From positions 391,501 through 455,500 of the forward strand of contig VIIQ02000066.1 of the NCBI GenBank assembly GCA_007449985.2: a stretch of 64,000 bases of DNA, written 5' to 3'. Origin of the DNA: Desmodesmus armatus (taxonomy: Eukaryota > Chlorophyta > Chlorophyceae > Sphaeropleales > Scenedesmaceae). The notes below the pieces were generated by a model. That model was not told where the DNA came from. It did no database searches and saw nothing but the letters and a program-made list of their open reading frames with translations. Positions 46,604 to 58,100 of this stretch are shown piece by piece (within the stretch, counting starts at the first letter, position 1; every line of letters starts with the position of its first letter). The translations under genes were made by a program, and so were the position numbers.

Positions 46604-49600
46604 ATGAAAGACAGCAACCTTGCTTCCTGGGCCTGCATCCTTGCTGTAGCGCTAGCATGCCAGACTGGCATAGCACAGGGGAGGGATTTCACCTCTGCTG
46701 CAGCTCAGCCCAATTCCCAGCCGGCCAGCCACGGCATTGATGCTTCAGTGCACCAGGCTACAAAACCTCCCCAGCAGCAGCCAGCTCAGAGCTCGGCAAA
46801 GGCCGCAGAGCATCATGCTGACAGGCGAATGATGAGGAGTGAGCCAACAGGGCCTGCTGTCTTCACCGAGCTGGATACCAGGGTACCAGAGGTGAATGCC
46901 AACAAATTCAAGAAGATTGGTGAGTGATAGCGCCTCTTCATAACAGCAGCAGCAGTCATCATCACGTTGATGTGCTGTGACAGTTTGGTGCAGACAGCTG
47001 TCTCCTGCTGTCAGCACGATCCTGAAGCCTGAGCAGTGCATGTACCAGACAGCATATGCCTTTGAATCCAGATCACTAGCACAATGAGATTGCTGTTGAG
47101 GAGGAAGCCCTTGCTTCAGCCAGCATGACATGCACGCTGGCCCCGTTTGAATGTGCTCAAGTGAACTCGGTCTGGTCATCCACATGCTGCTGCCACGTGT
47201 GCATGCCACAGCCATGACCACCAGCAGTCCACTTGGCACAGCCCTGAACGGCAGTGCTTGGGCTCCTGGGGCATGTGGGCCTCACCCAACTGCCCTGGGT
47301 TATCAGTGCAGCTGGGTTGGTGCTGAGGGTGCTGCCCTGCACTGGACTTACAGCAGCCACAGCAGCTCTCCACCTATCAACAGGTGCACCAGGCAGCCCC
47401 AAGCAGTGCCAAACCTTGAGATACAGGAGCTAGATGGACCCACTGTGCACTTTGCACTGCAAGCTGCCACAAAGGTATGCAGGAGGGCGTGTGTGCTGGC
47501 CATGTGCTGACCCCATGCACGCATGACTGGCTTGGACTGGCTGAGAAGGCTGCAGGGTTTGTGGTGACGGCATTGTGGTATGCATGGCAAGCATGCATGG
47601 CTGCTGCAAGCACAGCTTGACCTGATTGGGTGTGCTGATCTGCAGGAAAAGCTGCACTTGGCCTTCATGGACCCAGAAGCGCGCTTGTATCCCAGCGAGG
47701 GCGTGCATGGACGAGCAGTGAACCCATGCAACAAGCCAGCTGAATGCAATGTCACCTCAACACCAGAGGTAACCATTCACGCTGCACTCAGCTACGCATG
47801 TGATACCTGCTGTGAATGCTTGCTTTAGCAGGTAACTGCCTGTTTCTTCACCCCTTCCTGCACCTCTGCTGGCATGCCATTGAAAGCAGTATCTCTGCAC
47901 AGCTAGCAGCCGCACATGGGTGAAGCAGTGAAGGGTACGAGCCAGTTGGACAGCAGTGCAGCAGCCGTGCTGACCTTGTTTTGCCCCTGCCTTTTGGCAT
48001 TTCAAGAGTAACAGTCATGCCTGCTGCTGTGCTTGCATCCATGCTGCAGGTGGAGATATTGCATCACAATAGCCCTGGGGTGTTCTTTTCCACGGGTAGG
48101 GTCAGCTCCTGGAACTCTGAGCTCATGCAGGGCTGGGCGGGATGGGTGTCTGCCGACACAGAAGGTAGGCAGGTGGTTGCAGCAGTATGGCCAGAGTGGC
48201 TGCCAGCACTCATCAGTTTGCATGCAGCGCAAGGCCGGGCATCCTGCAGTTGGTCTCTGACGTGGTGTTGTCAGCAGGCGGCAGCTGGCTGCAGCGGTTG
48301 GGGTACTTGAGCTGCTGGCACTGCATAGTTTGCTTGCAGCAGGCGGCCAGCATCCTGCAGGAGGTCTCCAGCATGGTGTGGCTGTGACTGAGCTGTGCTG
48401 AGCTACCTGCAGCAAGTGAACCAAATGGCAGTGAGCAGGAGGTGGCATAGATGCAGCATTTCTCTGCCTGGCAGCACACCCAATATTGCTTCGCCATCTG
48501 ACAGTGGGTCATGTGTGGTGCTGACATTGCTGTGCTGTGCATGTTCTGTGGTGCAGGACAAACACAAGTGCTGTGCTTCAGCAGGTGGGTTTCAAGTGAT
48601 GAGGTCCCTGGATTGCTGCCTCAGCCAACCCAGCAATCATCGTTTGTTGGCAGTAACACCAGCTCAGCAGCTTGTGGTGTCACCCCTGAGAGTCTGAAGT
48701 TTGGTTGCCTGCCCAGGCCTTGCTGACCAAGTTCTGTTGTTCCTTTGTGTCCTGCAGACATGTCTACACGAAGCAAATGAAGATGGGTCCACAGAACAGT
48801 CTGGGTGAGCACAAATCCCTGGGTGTCCTGCAAATGATGCTTGCCGTCACCAGCATGACTCGCCATACGCACAGGCAGAGCCTTCATGCGATCTACTGCC
48901 CTGCCACAAGGTCAAGCAGTGCGCATGTTCGTACAGCTGGTGTCCTACCAAAGCCATTGTGACCACGCCATGCCAAAGCGCTTGTTGCTAGCAATCGCTA
49001 GCAACAGACAATCAACAGTGCTGAACTTATCATTGCACACACCTTGCTGCACTGCAGAGCTGCTGATCCAGTATGCCGCAAGCGACGGGGACAACTACAT
49101 GGGCTATGGCAAGCTGCAAGGCGCTCTGTCCTTGGACCTCCTGTCAGGCAAAGCTACCGAGGTGAGGCCACAAAGCGATGATCATGCAGCAAGCATACTA
49201 GGGGCAGTGAACGGAGGAATGCAAGCATGGCCGTGCTGAGACAGTATGAAACCCAATCAGGCATGCATCTTCGAGGTGTCGCCATGCTGCGTGCTGCATG
49301 CGTCACACCTACGGAGTGTCCTGCCATCCTGCAGATGCGATGCATGCGCTCTGGCAACTCGACCCTGAGGCACGTCAGCCAAACTTGAGCACTAGCGCTG
49401 TGTTGCTCGCATGCCCATGCAGGTCAAGAAGCCAACCGAGGTGCTGCTTGCGCATGCAGCCCTCATGCTGATAGCCTTTGGAGTCCTCCTGCCGACCGGG
49501 CTCCTGCTTGCAAGGCACAAGTGGCTGTTTTGGCGTGAGGAAGAGGTGCGGCCTTGCTGACGTGCACATGGCTCTTGCATGCTGAACAGTCCCTGCTGCA

Positions 49601-51487
49601 TTGCAGCCCTCACCCATGCAACCCTTCAAGGATGGAGATGTTGCAGTGCGCAGCTGCTTGCGTGCATGCCGCCGGCAGCGGCACTGCAGTGCGTTCAAAG
49701 CGTTCAAATCAGGACTTTTCCAACAACCCTTCTGAGGTGTGGTCCTGGCTGCATGCTGCTGTGCTGTGCCGTGCAGGGCCTGAGCCCTCTTTGGGCGCTG
49801 TCCCACTTTGGTGTGCTGCTGCTGTGCGCGATGGTGGCTTTGGCAGGCATGATTGTGGCTTTGGTGCGGTTTGGAAACACAGTCACTGGGCTGGTGATGT
49901 CCACACACCAGGTGCTGGGACTTCTGTCAGTAGGTGAGGGCCTGTCCACGTGGCTCCTGCATATTGTTGTCGTACCGGCAAGGAGGGGTGCATGATGCAG
50001 ATGTAAGTCTGCTTGCCTTTCACCTGCAAGGCTTCTGAAACTGTGCTAGGCACCATGGGGCCTGTTGGGTGTGCGGTGTGTCGCCCCTGGCAGCTTACAC
50101 CAATGCCATCACACACGTGTCCTGCGGCTCTGCCTGGACATGCTGAGTGTGCGTCATTGAAGCCCTGGCAAAGAAGGAATTCTGCTGGATTGTTGCTGGC
50201 TAGTGCCACAGACTCTGCCACAGATCACTGTACTGTACCTCTACTGTAATCCTGCTTCCAACCATACTGTTGCATTCTTCCTGCAGGCCTGTCTGTTGTG
50301 CTGGCTGTCATGTACGGCCTGCGGCCCTTCCTAGTGAGCAGCCAGAAGCACAAGCACATGCCCTCACCGCTACTGGGGCCTCAAAAAGTTATTGGCGTCA
50401 TCACCATTGGCACCAGCTGGTCGTCGCTTTTCTTGGGCTGCGTAGTGATCCACCAGCACTGGGTGAGTGGCGCAGACGCTGGTAGAGTAACCTTGGTAGT
50501 GCAACTGCCATCATATGTGTGATGTGAGCGTTGGTAGGCACAGCAGAGACCATGACACGTATGCTTCATGTTGGCAGACCTGAGGTGCAGCAGCCGCAGC
50601 GTGCCAGCCGGTGCTTGTCATCCAATCGTCGGATGTAGCTTGCGCCTTCTCAAGACTCTAATTTCCAGACTCGAGCAAGGGGGGTGGATGCCTAGTTTGT
50701 GTGTGACCCAGATTTCAACATGTTTCATGGCTGACAGCCACTGATGTGTCATGCAGGCTGCACCATACCTAACCTGGCTGACCCCATGCATCCTGATGAC
50801 GGCGCTGGTGGCATGTGCTGCAACACTGCTGGAACTGCGGTACCAGAAGCTCGTGCGCACGGGGGCCTACAACCCCAAGACATGCACGATGTCAAACAAG
50901 GGCCCCGTCATGCCGCTGGCACGCATCCGCACACACAGGTGGGTGTTGATGCAGTTTCCTGCAACGATGGCTGGACTGCAGGAAGGTCGAGGTTTTCAGC
51001 AAGTGCCTGCCCATGTTTGCGCCCTTGTGTGTTGTGCCACTGCAGAGATCATCCGTAGTTGCGTGCCGATCTCAACATTGTGCGCTCCCACAACACTACT
51101 CTTCTCCAAGTGTCGCACCAGCATCATAAATGGTTGATCAACAAAATTCTGGTGTTACACACTGTCCTACCCCTGTCCCTGCCTCCCAGGGAGCCCATGA
51201 TGCCCAAGAAGCAGGAGCCTGACGTGGTGGGGGAGGCCCACAGAGACAGCCCCACCATTGCTGCCATCCACATGCACGGCAGCGACGGCTCCCCTGCAGC
51301 CGCCGTGGCCGCCACCATGCTGGCTCGCAGCAACGGCATCGACATCACTAACCAGCTGCCGGTGTCAACTGACAGCATCACGCCGCGCAGCAGCTCGGCA
51401 GGCGGTGCGGTGCGCCGCAGCACCCGCCACAGCACTCCGAATGCAGCTGCTGTTGCGGTGCATGTGGTGCAGACGGGGTTTCCGTAG
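46604..51487 (+). CDS. DOMON/cytochrome b561 membrane protein
   Basis: Probable transmembrane ascorbate/ferric-type electron carrier. Secure exons: 46604-46919, 47384-47474, 47646-47768, 48050-48164, 49058-49161, 49423-49545, 49777-49933, 50287-50462, 50757-50938, 51190-51487. Two joins (46920-47383; 48165-49057, where an exon near 48756-48803 reads HVYTKQMKMGPQNSL) are not resolved. N-terminus: a signal peptide (LASWACILAVALACQTG). Next comes a DOMON-like lumenal part (VEILHHNSPGVFFSTGRVSSW; IQYAASDGDNYMGYG). Then b561 helices with heme-type His: LLAHAALMLIAFGVLLPTG, ALSHFGVLLLCAMVALAG, STHQVLGLLSVGLSVVLAVM, two further helices (VIGVITIGTSWSSLFLG, TPCILMTALVACAATLL), and a disordered tail. 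Start chosen as the first ATG before the signal peptide. Confidence 0.8.
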
Positions 51488-52740
51488 CAGTCCCCGCTCG
51501 CACATGGGCCGTGCTGACGCTGCATGACGTGGCAGGGGGCGTGAGCAGCAGCATGCCTGTGGCGGTAATGCACCACGTGATAAGCGATAATGATGGCTGT
51601 GCAACGATTGATGATGATGTGTGCAGCAACGGCGGCACACGGTGATGCATGCACGCAATGATGCTGCTGCTGCTGGGTAGGTAGCTGGGGGTGCATTGGG
51701 TGCAGGCGATGTCTGATGTATTGCCTGTTGTCCGTCCTGGGTGTGATGACAGAGCGAGTGTCTAGAGATGTGCCGCTCGTGCTTGAAACATGTACTGTAT
51801 GTGACGCATGTGGTGTTTGATTGTGCTGTCTGAATTTATCTGTGTTTGGGCGGTGTGATGCTGAGCAGCCCTGTGCATGCTCTGGGAGACCATGATTGCA
51901 CCTTGACCGTGCCTTGTGGTGGTGATGCTGGCTGTGTGGTCCCCCTGGACCTTAGAAGTGGACCTTGCTGGTGGGGATGAAAGAGCCCTTGCTTGTGGGT
52001 AGGAGTGGGTGCAGATGCGTAGGATGCGGCTGCGTTGCTGAGCTGTTCAAGCTTGTTCTGGGTCCCTCGCAGCTATCCAGGCTGGCGCCCACCATGTTTT
52101 GCTGTGGGTAGCGTATATACATGTAGCTTCAGGCTGTATGAAAAGCGTGCGGTTTGCATGCAGCCTTTCCATGGTGTGACTCACAGACGGTCTGTGTGCC
52201 ATGTGCGCGCCTTTCATCTAGGATGGTCACAATCTGCGGAGTCCCTGGAAGCCAGCAAGGCTGGTGACAAACGTGGCTGTCAGTGGGAGGCTTGTACTGT
52301 ATGCACGTAGCTTCTGACTCTGAGGAAGATGTTATATGCCTGGGCCCCCAGATGTCTGACATGTGTGCGCTGATTGTGTGCATGTTCAGGATGTTAACAT
52401 GCACGTGCCCCTGCTGTTGCCGACAGTACCAGTGCTCTTGTTTTTCAAAACAGGCTCAGGATGAGGGTTGCAGCTGTTGGCTGATGTGATCAGTGTGTGG
52501 ACATGGCTCAAATGACCCCTGTGTAAAAGCTGAAGCAGGGCACTTTAAATCACTTCACACTTTGACGTTGTTGAACTTACTCAAAGGTACCCAGCCACGG
52601 GAGGCGCCTTGGCACAGGGCTGAAAAGGCTGACCATATGCAGAGCTTCCCCATGTACTTAAGCATAGAAGCCGCCGAATGTGTAAATGGTCACTTTTGCT
52701 GCTAATGTACTGTAACCGCCAGTGGTTGGGTGTGGCCCTA
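51488..52740. other. 3' flank of b561 gene, no gene
   Basis: No coding sequence recognised. A TGTAA at 52522-52526 is a possible but distant poly(A) signal, about 1 kb past the stop. Confidence 0.4.
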
Positions 52741-52924
52741 CTCCAAGACAGAACTTCTGGAATTCTGTCTTGGAGATGTCGTTCAACACGACTGCGGCTG
52801 CTTCTGAGTACTGCTACTGCTCCTTTCCTGCGTAGGCAACACTTGTGGGTGTCTCATGCACTTGATAATCGGATGCAGAACCTGTCAGCTGACTCAGCTT
52901 TCAGGGACTGACAGTCCCTGAAAG
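52741..52924. repeat. Two perfect hairpins next to LINE remnant
   Basis: 52741-52753 pairs perfectly with 52763-52775 (13 bp, 9-base loop; CTCCAAGACAGAA/TTCTGTCTTGGAG). 52898-52909 pairs perfectly with 52913-52924 (12 bp, loop GAC; CTTTCAGGGACT/AGTCCCTGAAAG). They resemble the hairpins in XDH intron 13 in size but not in sequence. Confidence 0.85.
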
Positions 52925-52989
52925 GGGCTATCCTGAACATCGAGGGGGGCTGAATTCCCCTGGGGGCAGAAATCCGCTCTGAGTGTAAT

Positions 52990-53460
52990 AGAGTTGTGCC
53001 GTTTTTGTCATCAGGGGATAGGCGACGAGATGCACATGATTGCTGAGTGTGAAGCTTATGATGTGTTGAGGCGCTCGCATGCTGCTCTTTTCGCTGACTT
53101 TGGTGGTTGGATGGAATTCCCATGCAATGTGTCTGCAGCCCAACTGCGGTCCTTCATGCACCAGCCTGCCCGTCGTGTTGGTGCTTTTCTGCGTGAGTGT
53201 GGCCAACGCCGGTGGACCAACCCCCCGTTGGAGGTCCTGTTTGCAGACGGGCTGTCAGCTGAGGAAGCTGATACCCTCTTGGGTGTCGATGAGGATGGGT
53301 TGGCCCCTGATGCTTCCGATATGTTCGTCAGTGCATTCTCAGATGAGTTCTACGATGTCTATTCAGATGCGTTCTATGATGCCGATACCCCATGAGCCTC
53401 GTTGGCTCCCTACGGGGTGTTCAGGCTCAGCCTGAACCATGTAACAGTAACAGTAACAGT
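52990..53460 (+). mobile_element. LINE (non-LTR retrotransposon) 3' remnant
   Basis: The open frame to 53395 encodes CRFCHQGIGDEMHMIAEC followed by YDVLRRSHAALF and an acidic end. This is the zinc-knuckle-like C-terminus typical of plant and algal L1-type reverse transcriptase proteins. The rest of the enzyme is absent. After the stop come CTCCCTACGGGGTGTTC and a tail of GTAACA repeats (53440-53462), then an ACAGT-type microsatellite. The same tail is found in XDH intron 5. Confidence 0.75.
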
Positions 53461-55174
53461 AATACAGTACAGTACAGTGATTGGGGGACAAAGTCCCAAC
53501 CTCGGCACTAGCCAGCGAGCCAAGGGCTCATGAGGGTGCCCACAGGGCCTTCAATTTGTCGTACGCCAGTCTCTCAGGTCAAGGATGAGGGGAATGAATA
53601 TAGAATGAGGGGACAAGAATACACTGAGATCCTAGTACAAGAGAAGCAGTTATATTCACAGTAGCAGCAGAAGCTCACGCCCCAGGCGATAAGGTGTTCA
53701 CGCAGGTATCCAGCATCAGCATGAGCCGGCTTGACACCCGGCATTGACGGCAGCTTGCATGCACAGCAGCTTGCAACCTGTACTGCAGGTGATGCCGAGT
53801 CAGTGCCTATCTGACAAGGCGCCAATGTTGTACGGCAGCTGATTCAGGAGCCGCAACTCTGTGAAAGACCAGCAGGAACTGCTTCCATTCACACTCGTGT
53901 GACTATCCTTGTAAAACTATGTTGGTTCCCTCATTAGAACTGCTTGCGCAAGTTCCCTCATAGAACTGCTTGCATGCGATTGGCATGCTTACTGCATGTT
54001 GGCTACACATGTAACTTCTGTGCCTAACACACACAGGGGACGTTACACAGCGCTGTGCTAGCACAAAAACGATCCAGCACATCGCATTGTGTGACTCTGT
54101 AGCACAGAGGGCGCTGACAGCTTCACACAACCTTGACAAACCTGGCTGCCCATACGCCAGCCATTGCCACCAGCCCCTAGCTAGCTGCTTCGGATCAATG
54201 GCGCTGCAACGCCCCAATAAGGATGTAGCAACAAGGAGCCCGCATGCATCACTGCGTGAAGGGGGGCGAGAGCTGGAGAGTAAGATGCTGACCTGTCTAT
54301 AAGGCGGCAAACAGCAGCTTACCCAACCCACCACTGAACAAGCACCAAGGAGACACAGCGTGAGCTCATGCTTGACTCTGTCCTGTCAACCCCCAGGCAC
54401 ATTCATGCGACAGCAGCACAAGAGCCCAGAACGGAGGGGGAGGGGACACTGCATGTGGACAGCTCGGAACAGAACACCACCTCTACAGCACATGGAAGCG
54501 CATGATACGCTGCAGCGTGGCTGCATAAAGTCCTGACGACACGAGTCATGGACACGCGCCAAATTGATAGAAACATGCGCACTGCGCACCTGCATGCTGC
54601 AGACTCAGTAGACCCCCTGGGCTCTAGCTGATATGTGTCAGATGGCTCTCTGGCACCAGCAAGAAGAAAAAGAAGAAAAACGGAAAACAAGCCTGACAGC
54701 ATGCACTCTACGCCACTCACTGAAGCACTGCACTGGGTGGGGGGAGGGGGTCACATAGAGGTACAAACACTCTGTACAGGGGCACTGCGCATCCACAAAG
54801 TACAAATCGTGCCCTGAAGGGCTGCGAAGTGTGACCTGAAAGGATGAGCTCAGCCAGCACGCAACAACACATTGGAACCACACTGTGCACTCGCTCATAT
54901 CAAGGATAAGCCCCAGATCACAAAGTTGCGTGACAGCTGCTCTCCAAGCCCGAGAGCATCCAACGCCAACACGACAAACCCACAGCAGCACAACGAGACA
55001 CACAGGTTGCCGCGGGGCAGATCCCGAACTCAAAGCACCACCCGGTCGCTAGCGCGCCAGCGTGAACGCGAGTTCGCAGTCAAGCATGGAGACTGCGCCA
55101 CCAGCATTGGTTCCTTGCTCCGATTGAGCGGGTCCGCTTGCGATATTGTTCACCAGTCGACGAAGCGCCGCTGT
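53461..55174. other. Intergenic, 3' flank of POLD1, no gene
   Basis: No recognisable gene. Between convergent transcripts; it includes the POLD1 3' UTR. A partial repeat of the POLD1 stop region lies at 55148-55166. The first minus-strand TGTAA is at 54043-54047, more than 1 kb away. Confidence 0.4.
55147..55170 (-). pseudogene. Partial copy of POLD1 stop region
   Basis: GTTCACCAGTCGACGAAGCG repeats the last exon's end (GTTCACCAGTCAACGAAGCG at 55173-55192) with one change. It lies just past the stop, in the 3' UTR. Confidence 0.7.
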
Positions 55175-58100
55175 TCACCAGTCAACGAAGCGCGACAGAG
55201 TGGCGTGCGCCTCGTTGAGCTCCTTGGCCACCTTCTTGCGCCTGCAGCGTTCGACAACACAGCGTGACACAAAACACTTGGTTTGTTGTCCCGTTTTTAT
55301 GGGAAAGATACTAGGGTACTTGGGTTTTTGATGGGGAGAAAGGCGGAGTAGTGACAAGCCTTTCATGATGGCGTGGAGCGTCATGTGGACGGTTCTTCAA
55401 CACACGTCAGTGATGGGGCAGGACTACAGAGGGACTTCACATGATTGAAGCAGTTGCTACTTGCAATAAGTCTGCAGGCACGGAAGTACTGTGAGTGAGA
55501 CCAGGGTTGGTGATCCAGCCGAGCCTGCACGCTTTCCGAAATGAAGCTTCACATCATACCTCTTCAGACATACCAGACACACCAAATCACACCAACACTT
55601 TCATCATGAAAGCAACAGCCTGTTGGCAACAGCCTGTTGGCAACAGCCACACACGCACCTGTAGAAGATGGGGCAGTCCCTGCTGGTGCAGAGCACGTCC
55701 TGGTGGAGTGAGCCCTGGCAGCGCTGGCACTGAGACCACAGCGCACCTGCGGCAGCAGCAGCGGAGGCGGGGGCCGGGGGGGGGGGGAGGGAGAGGGAGA
55801 GGGAGAGGGGGGGGGGGCATCAGCATGATAAGTCTTCATGAAGGTGGCAAGGTGTGGAGGGATTGCAGCAGCAGCGGGGGGTGGGGGATGGAGGGCTGCA
55901 GCAGCAGCAACCGTGGCAGTGTCAGTGCTCAGTCAGAGAAGCAGCTGCTGCTGCTGCTGCTGCGGCAGTGGTAGTGGTGCGCTACAACAACAGCAGCTGC
56001 ACCAGCAGAAGCTCAAGGGACACTCAGAAACCCAAACCAACACTGGCACCACCAAAAATGCTTCCAAAACAGGAGGTTCCTCGCCCTACCTTCTCCTACC
56101 CTCCTTCCCTATGCTGCGTCACACTAAGCAGAGGTTCGAGCAGCCTGATACCCGATCCCCCTCCCACAGCCCGCAGGTGTGCCAGTTGTGCCAGATCTCA
56201 ATGCTGCTGCTGCTGCTGCTTCACACTTTGAAGAATTCTTTGCTCCACCACGCTGCCCCCCCCCCCACTCACTCACCGAACTGCTGCTCCAAGCTGTTGA
56301 CTGCTGCCAGTTTTCTCGCGTAGATCTCGCCCTCTCTGCTGGCGCAGTGGCTGCACAGGCTGCTGCTGCCGTTGCCGCTCTTGCCCGATGCCTCCTCAGA
56401 CGTCAGGGTGGCCCTGTGTGTGTAGGGGGGGGGGAGTTAGGGGGAGAGAGTGCACAAGGGTTGACACATGAGCTGCAACCAGCCAATCCACTTGACAGGA
56501 ATGTGTGTGTTGTTGGGTGGTCAAGTGCAAGACGCCTCCTCAGACGTCAGGGTGGCCCTGTGAGAGCATGTTGGAATCGCACATGAAGTTGGTTACAGAT
56601 TGCTGACATTTGAATTGGGTACCAGGCCAAGCCTCCAGCCCATCTCATCCCCTGCATGTCATAACTGGAAGCCTTTCACAGGCTGTAGGGCACTGCCCTA
56701 CGCCAGGCAACTTGCCTAACTTCTACAAACCCGCTTGGACATATTCTGTCGCCCACCAGCTCACCCCCCCCCCCCGCGCACACAATCAACGCACCTGCAC
56801 GCCAGGCACGTTGGCTTGACCTTTGCAAAGCGCATGATGCCCCCAGAAGCTGTGGAAGGAGTGGCCACCGATATGCTGCGCGTGTGTGCACCTGGGAACA
56901 CAGCCAGACAGGCAGGCAGAGGCGAACAGGCAGGTCAAGACAGGCAGACGATCAACAAGCCACCACACAGACCAGCAGAGCAGGCCTGCTCCCGCGCACC
57001 ACCTAGGCGGAAGGGAGCTCGGCACAGCGGCTGTGCTAGCACTTCCCTAGGGATGTAAGGGGGCGTATCGTAGGTACTATGCCGTAGGTGGCTTCGGCAT
57101 AGAATACGGCGTAGGTTGCGGTTTCGACCCCGAAATACAAGGCGCATATATGCTTGCGGAATCGGGATTACGGAACTGCGCCTACGGAAAATACGGAACT
57201 ACGCAAGTAGGTGACCTTGAAACCTACGGTTGCTCACACCCCCTCTCACACCACACCACTTATCTGTCGCTGCCCCCCCCCTCCCCCCCGTCCCTGACCA
57301 CACCGCATTGCCGTACTCTCCCCCACCCCCCACCCCTCGCCCCGCCCCCATCGCTCACCGCTGAGCAGTTCTGCCTTGACGTCCTTGCAGACTGGTTCAA
57401 AGATGCCTCCCTCCCCCCCTCTACCACCAGTCTTCCCGCTTCACAAGTATTTAAAGTATGTAAGTCTTCAGCCTCCCTCCCCCAAACACGCCACCAACCA
57501 CCAAGCAGCCTGGCAGCCAGGCTACCAGGCTGCTAACAAAAACCATCGCTCACCGCTGAGCAGTTCTGCCTTGACGTCCTTGCAGACTGGTTCAAAGATG
57601 CGCATGAGTGGCTGTGTGAGGTGGTGGTCCAGGTAGTGCTGAACGTCAATGGGAAGGTTGTGCTCCAGGGCGTAGATGGGGTCCTCAGCCTTCTCATACG
57701 CCTTGGCTCCTGTAAGGGGGGGGGGAGTGGATGGAGGGGGGGAGTGCCAAGGAGGGGCAAAGGTGAGGGTGGTCTGGTGTGAGTGCAGGCACTAAGGTCA
57801 TTGGGTGCAGGTGTGTGTGTGTGTGTGGGGGGGGGGGGGGCGTGGTGGTCCAGGTAGTGCTGAACAACAATGGGAAGGTTGTGCTCCAGAGCGTAGATGG
57901 GGTCCTCTGCCTTCTCATACGCCTTGGCACCTGGGGGAGGCGGGGGGGGGGGGGTGCGCAATGAGCAATCGGAGCGGTCCGGGGATGTCTTACAAGGTAT
58001 GCAGGCTTCCTGCACAGAGAGCATGTGGTGCGAGCGGCACACGGGAAGCTAGGATGGCAGCTGCAGGTGCTTGGGTGGGCGCAGTCGACACTGTCACACC

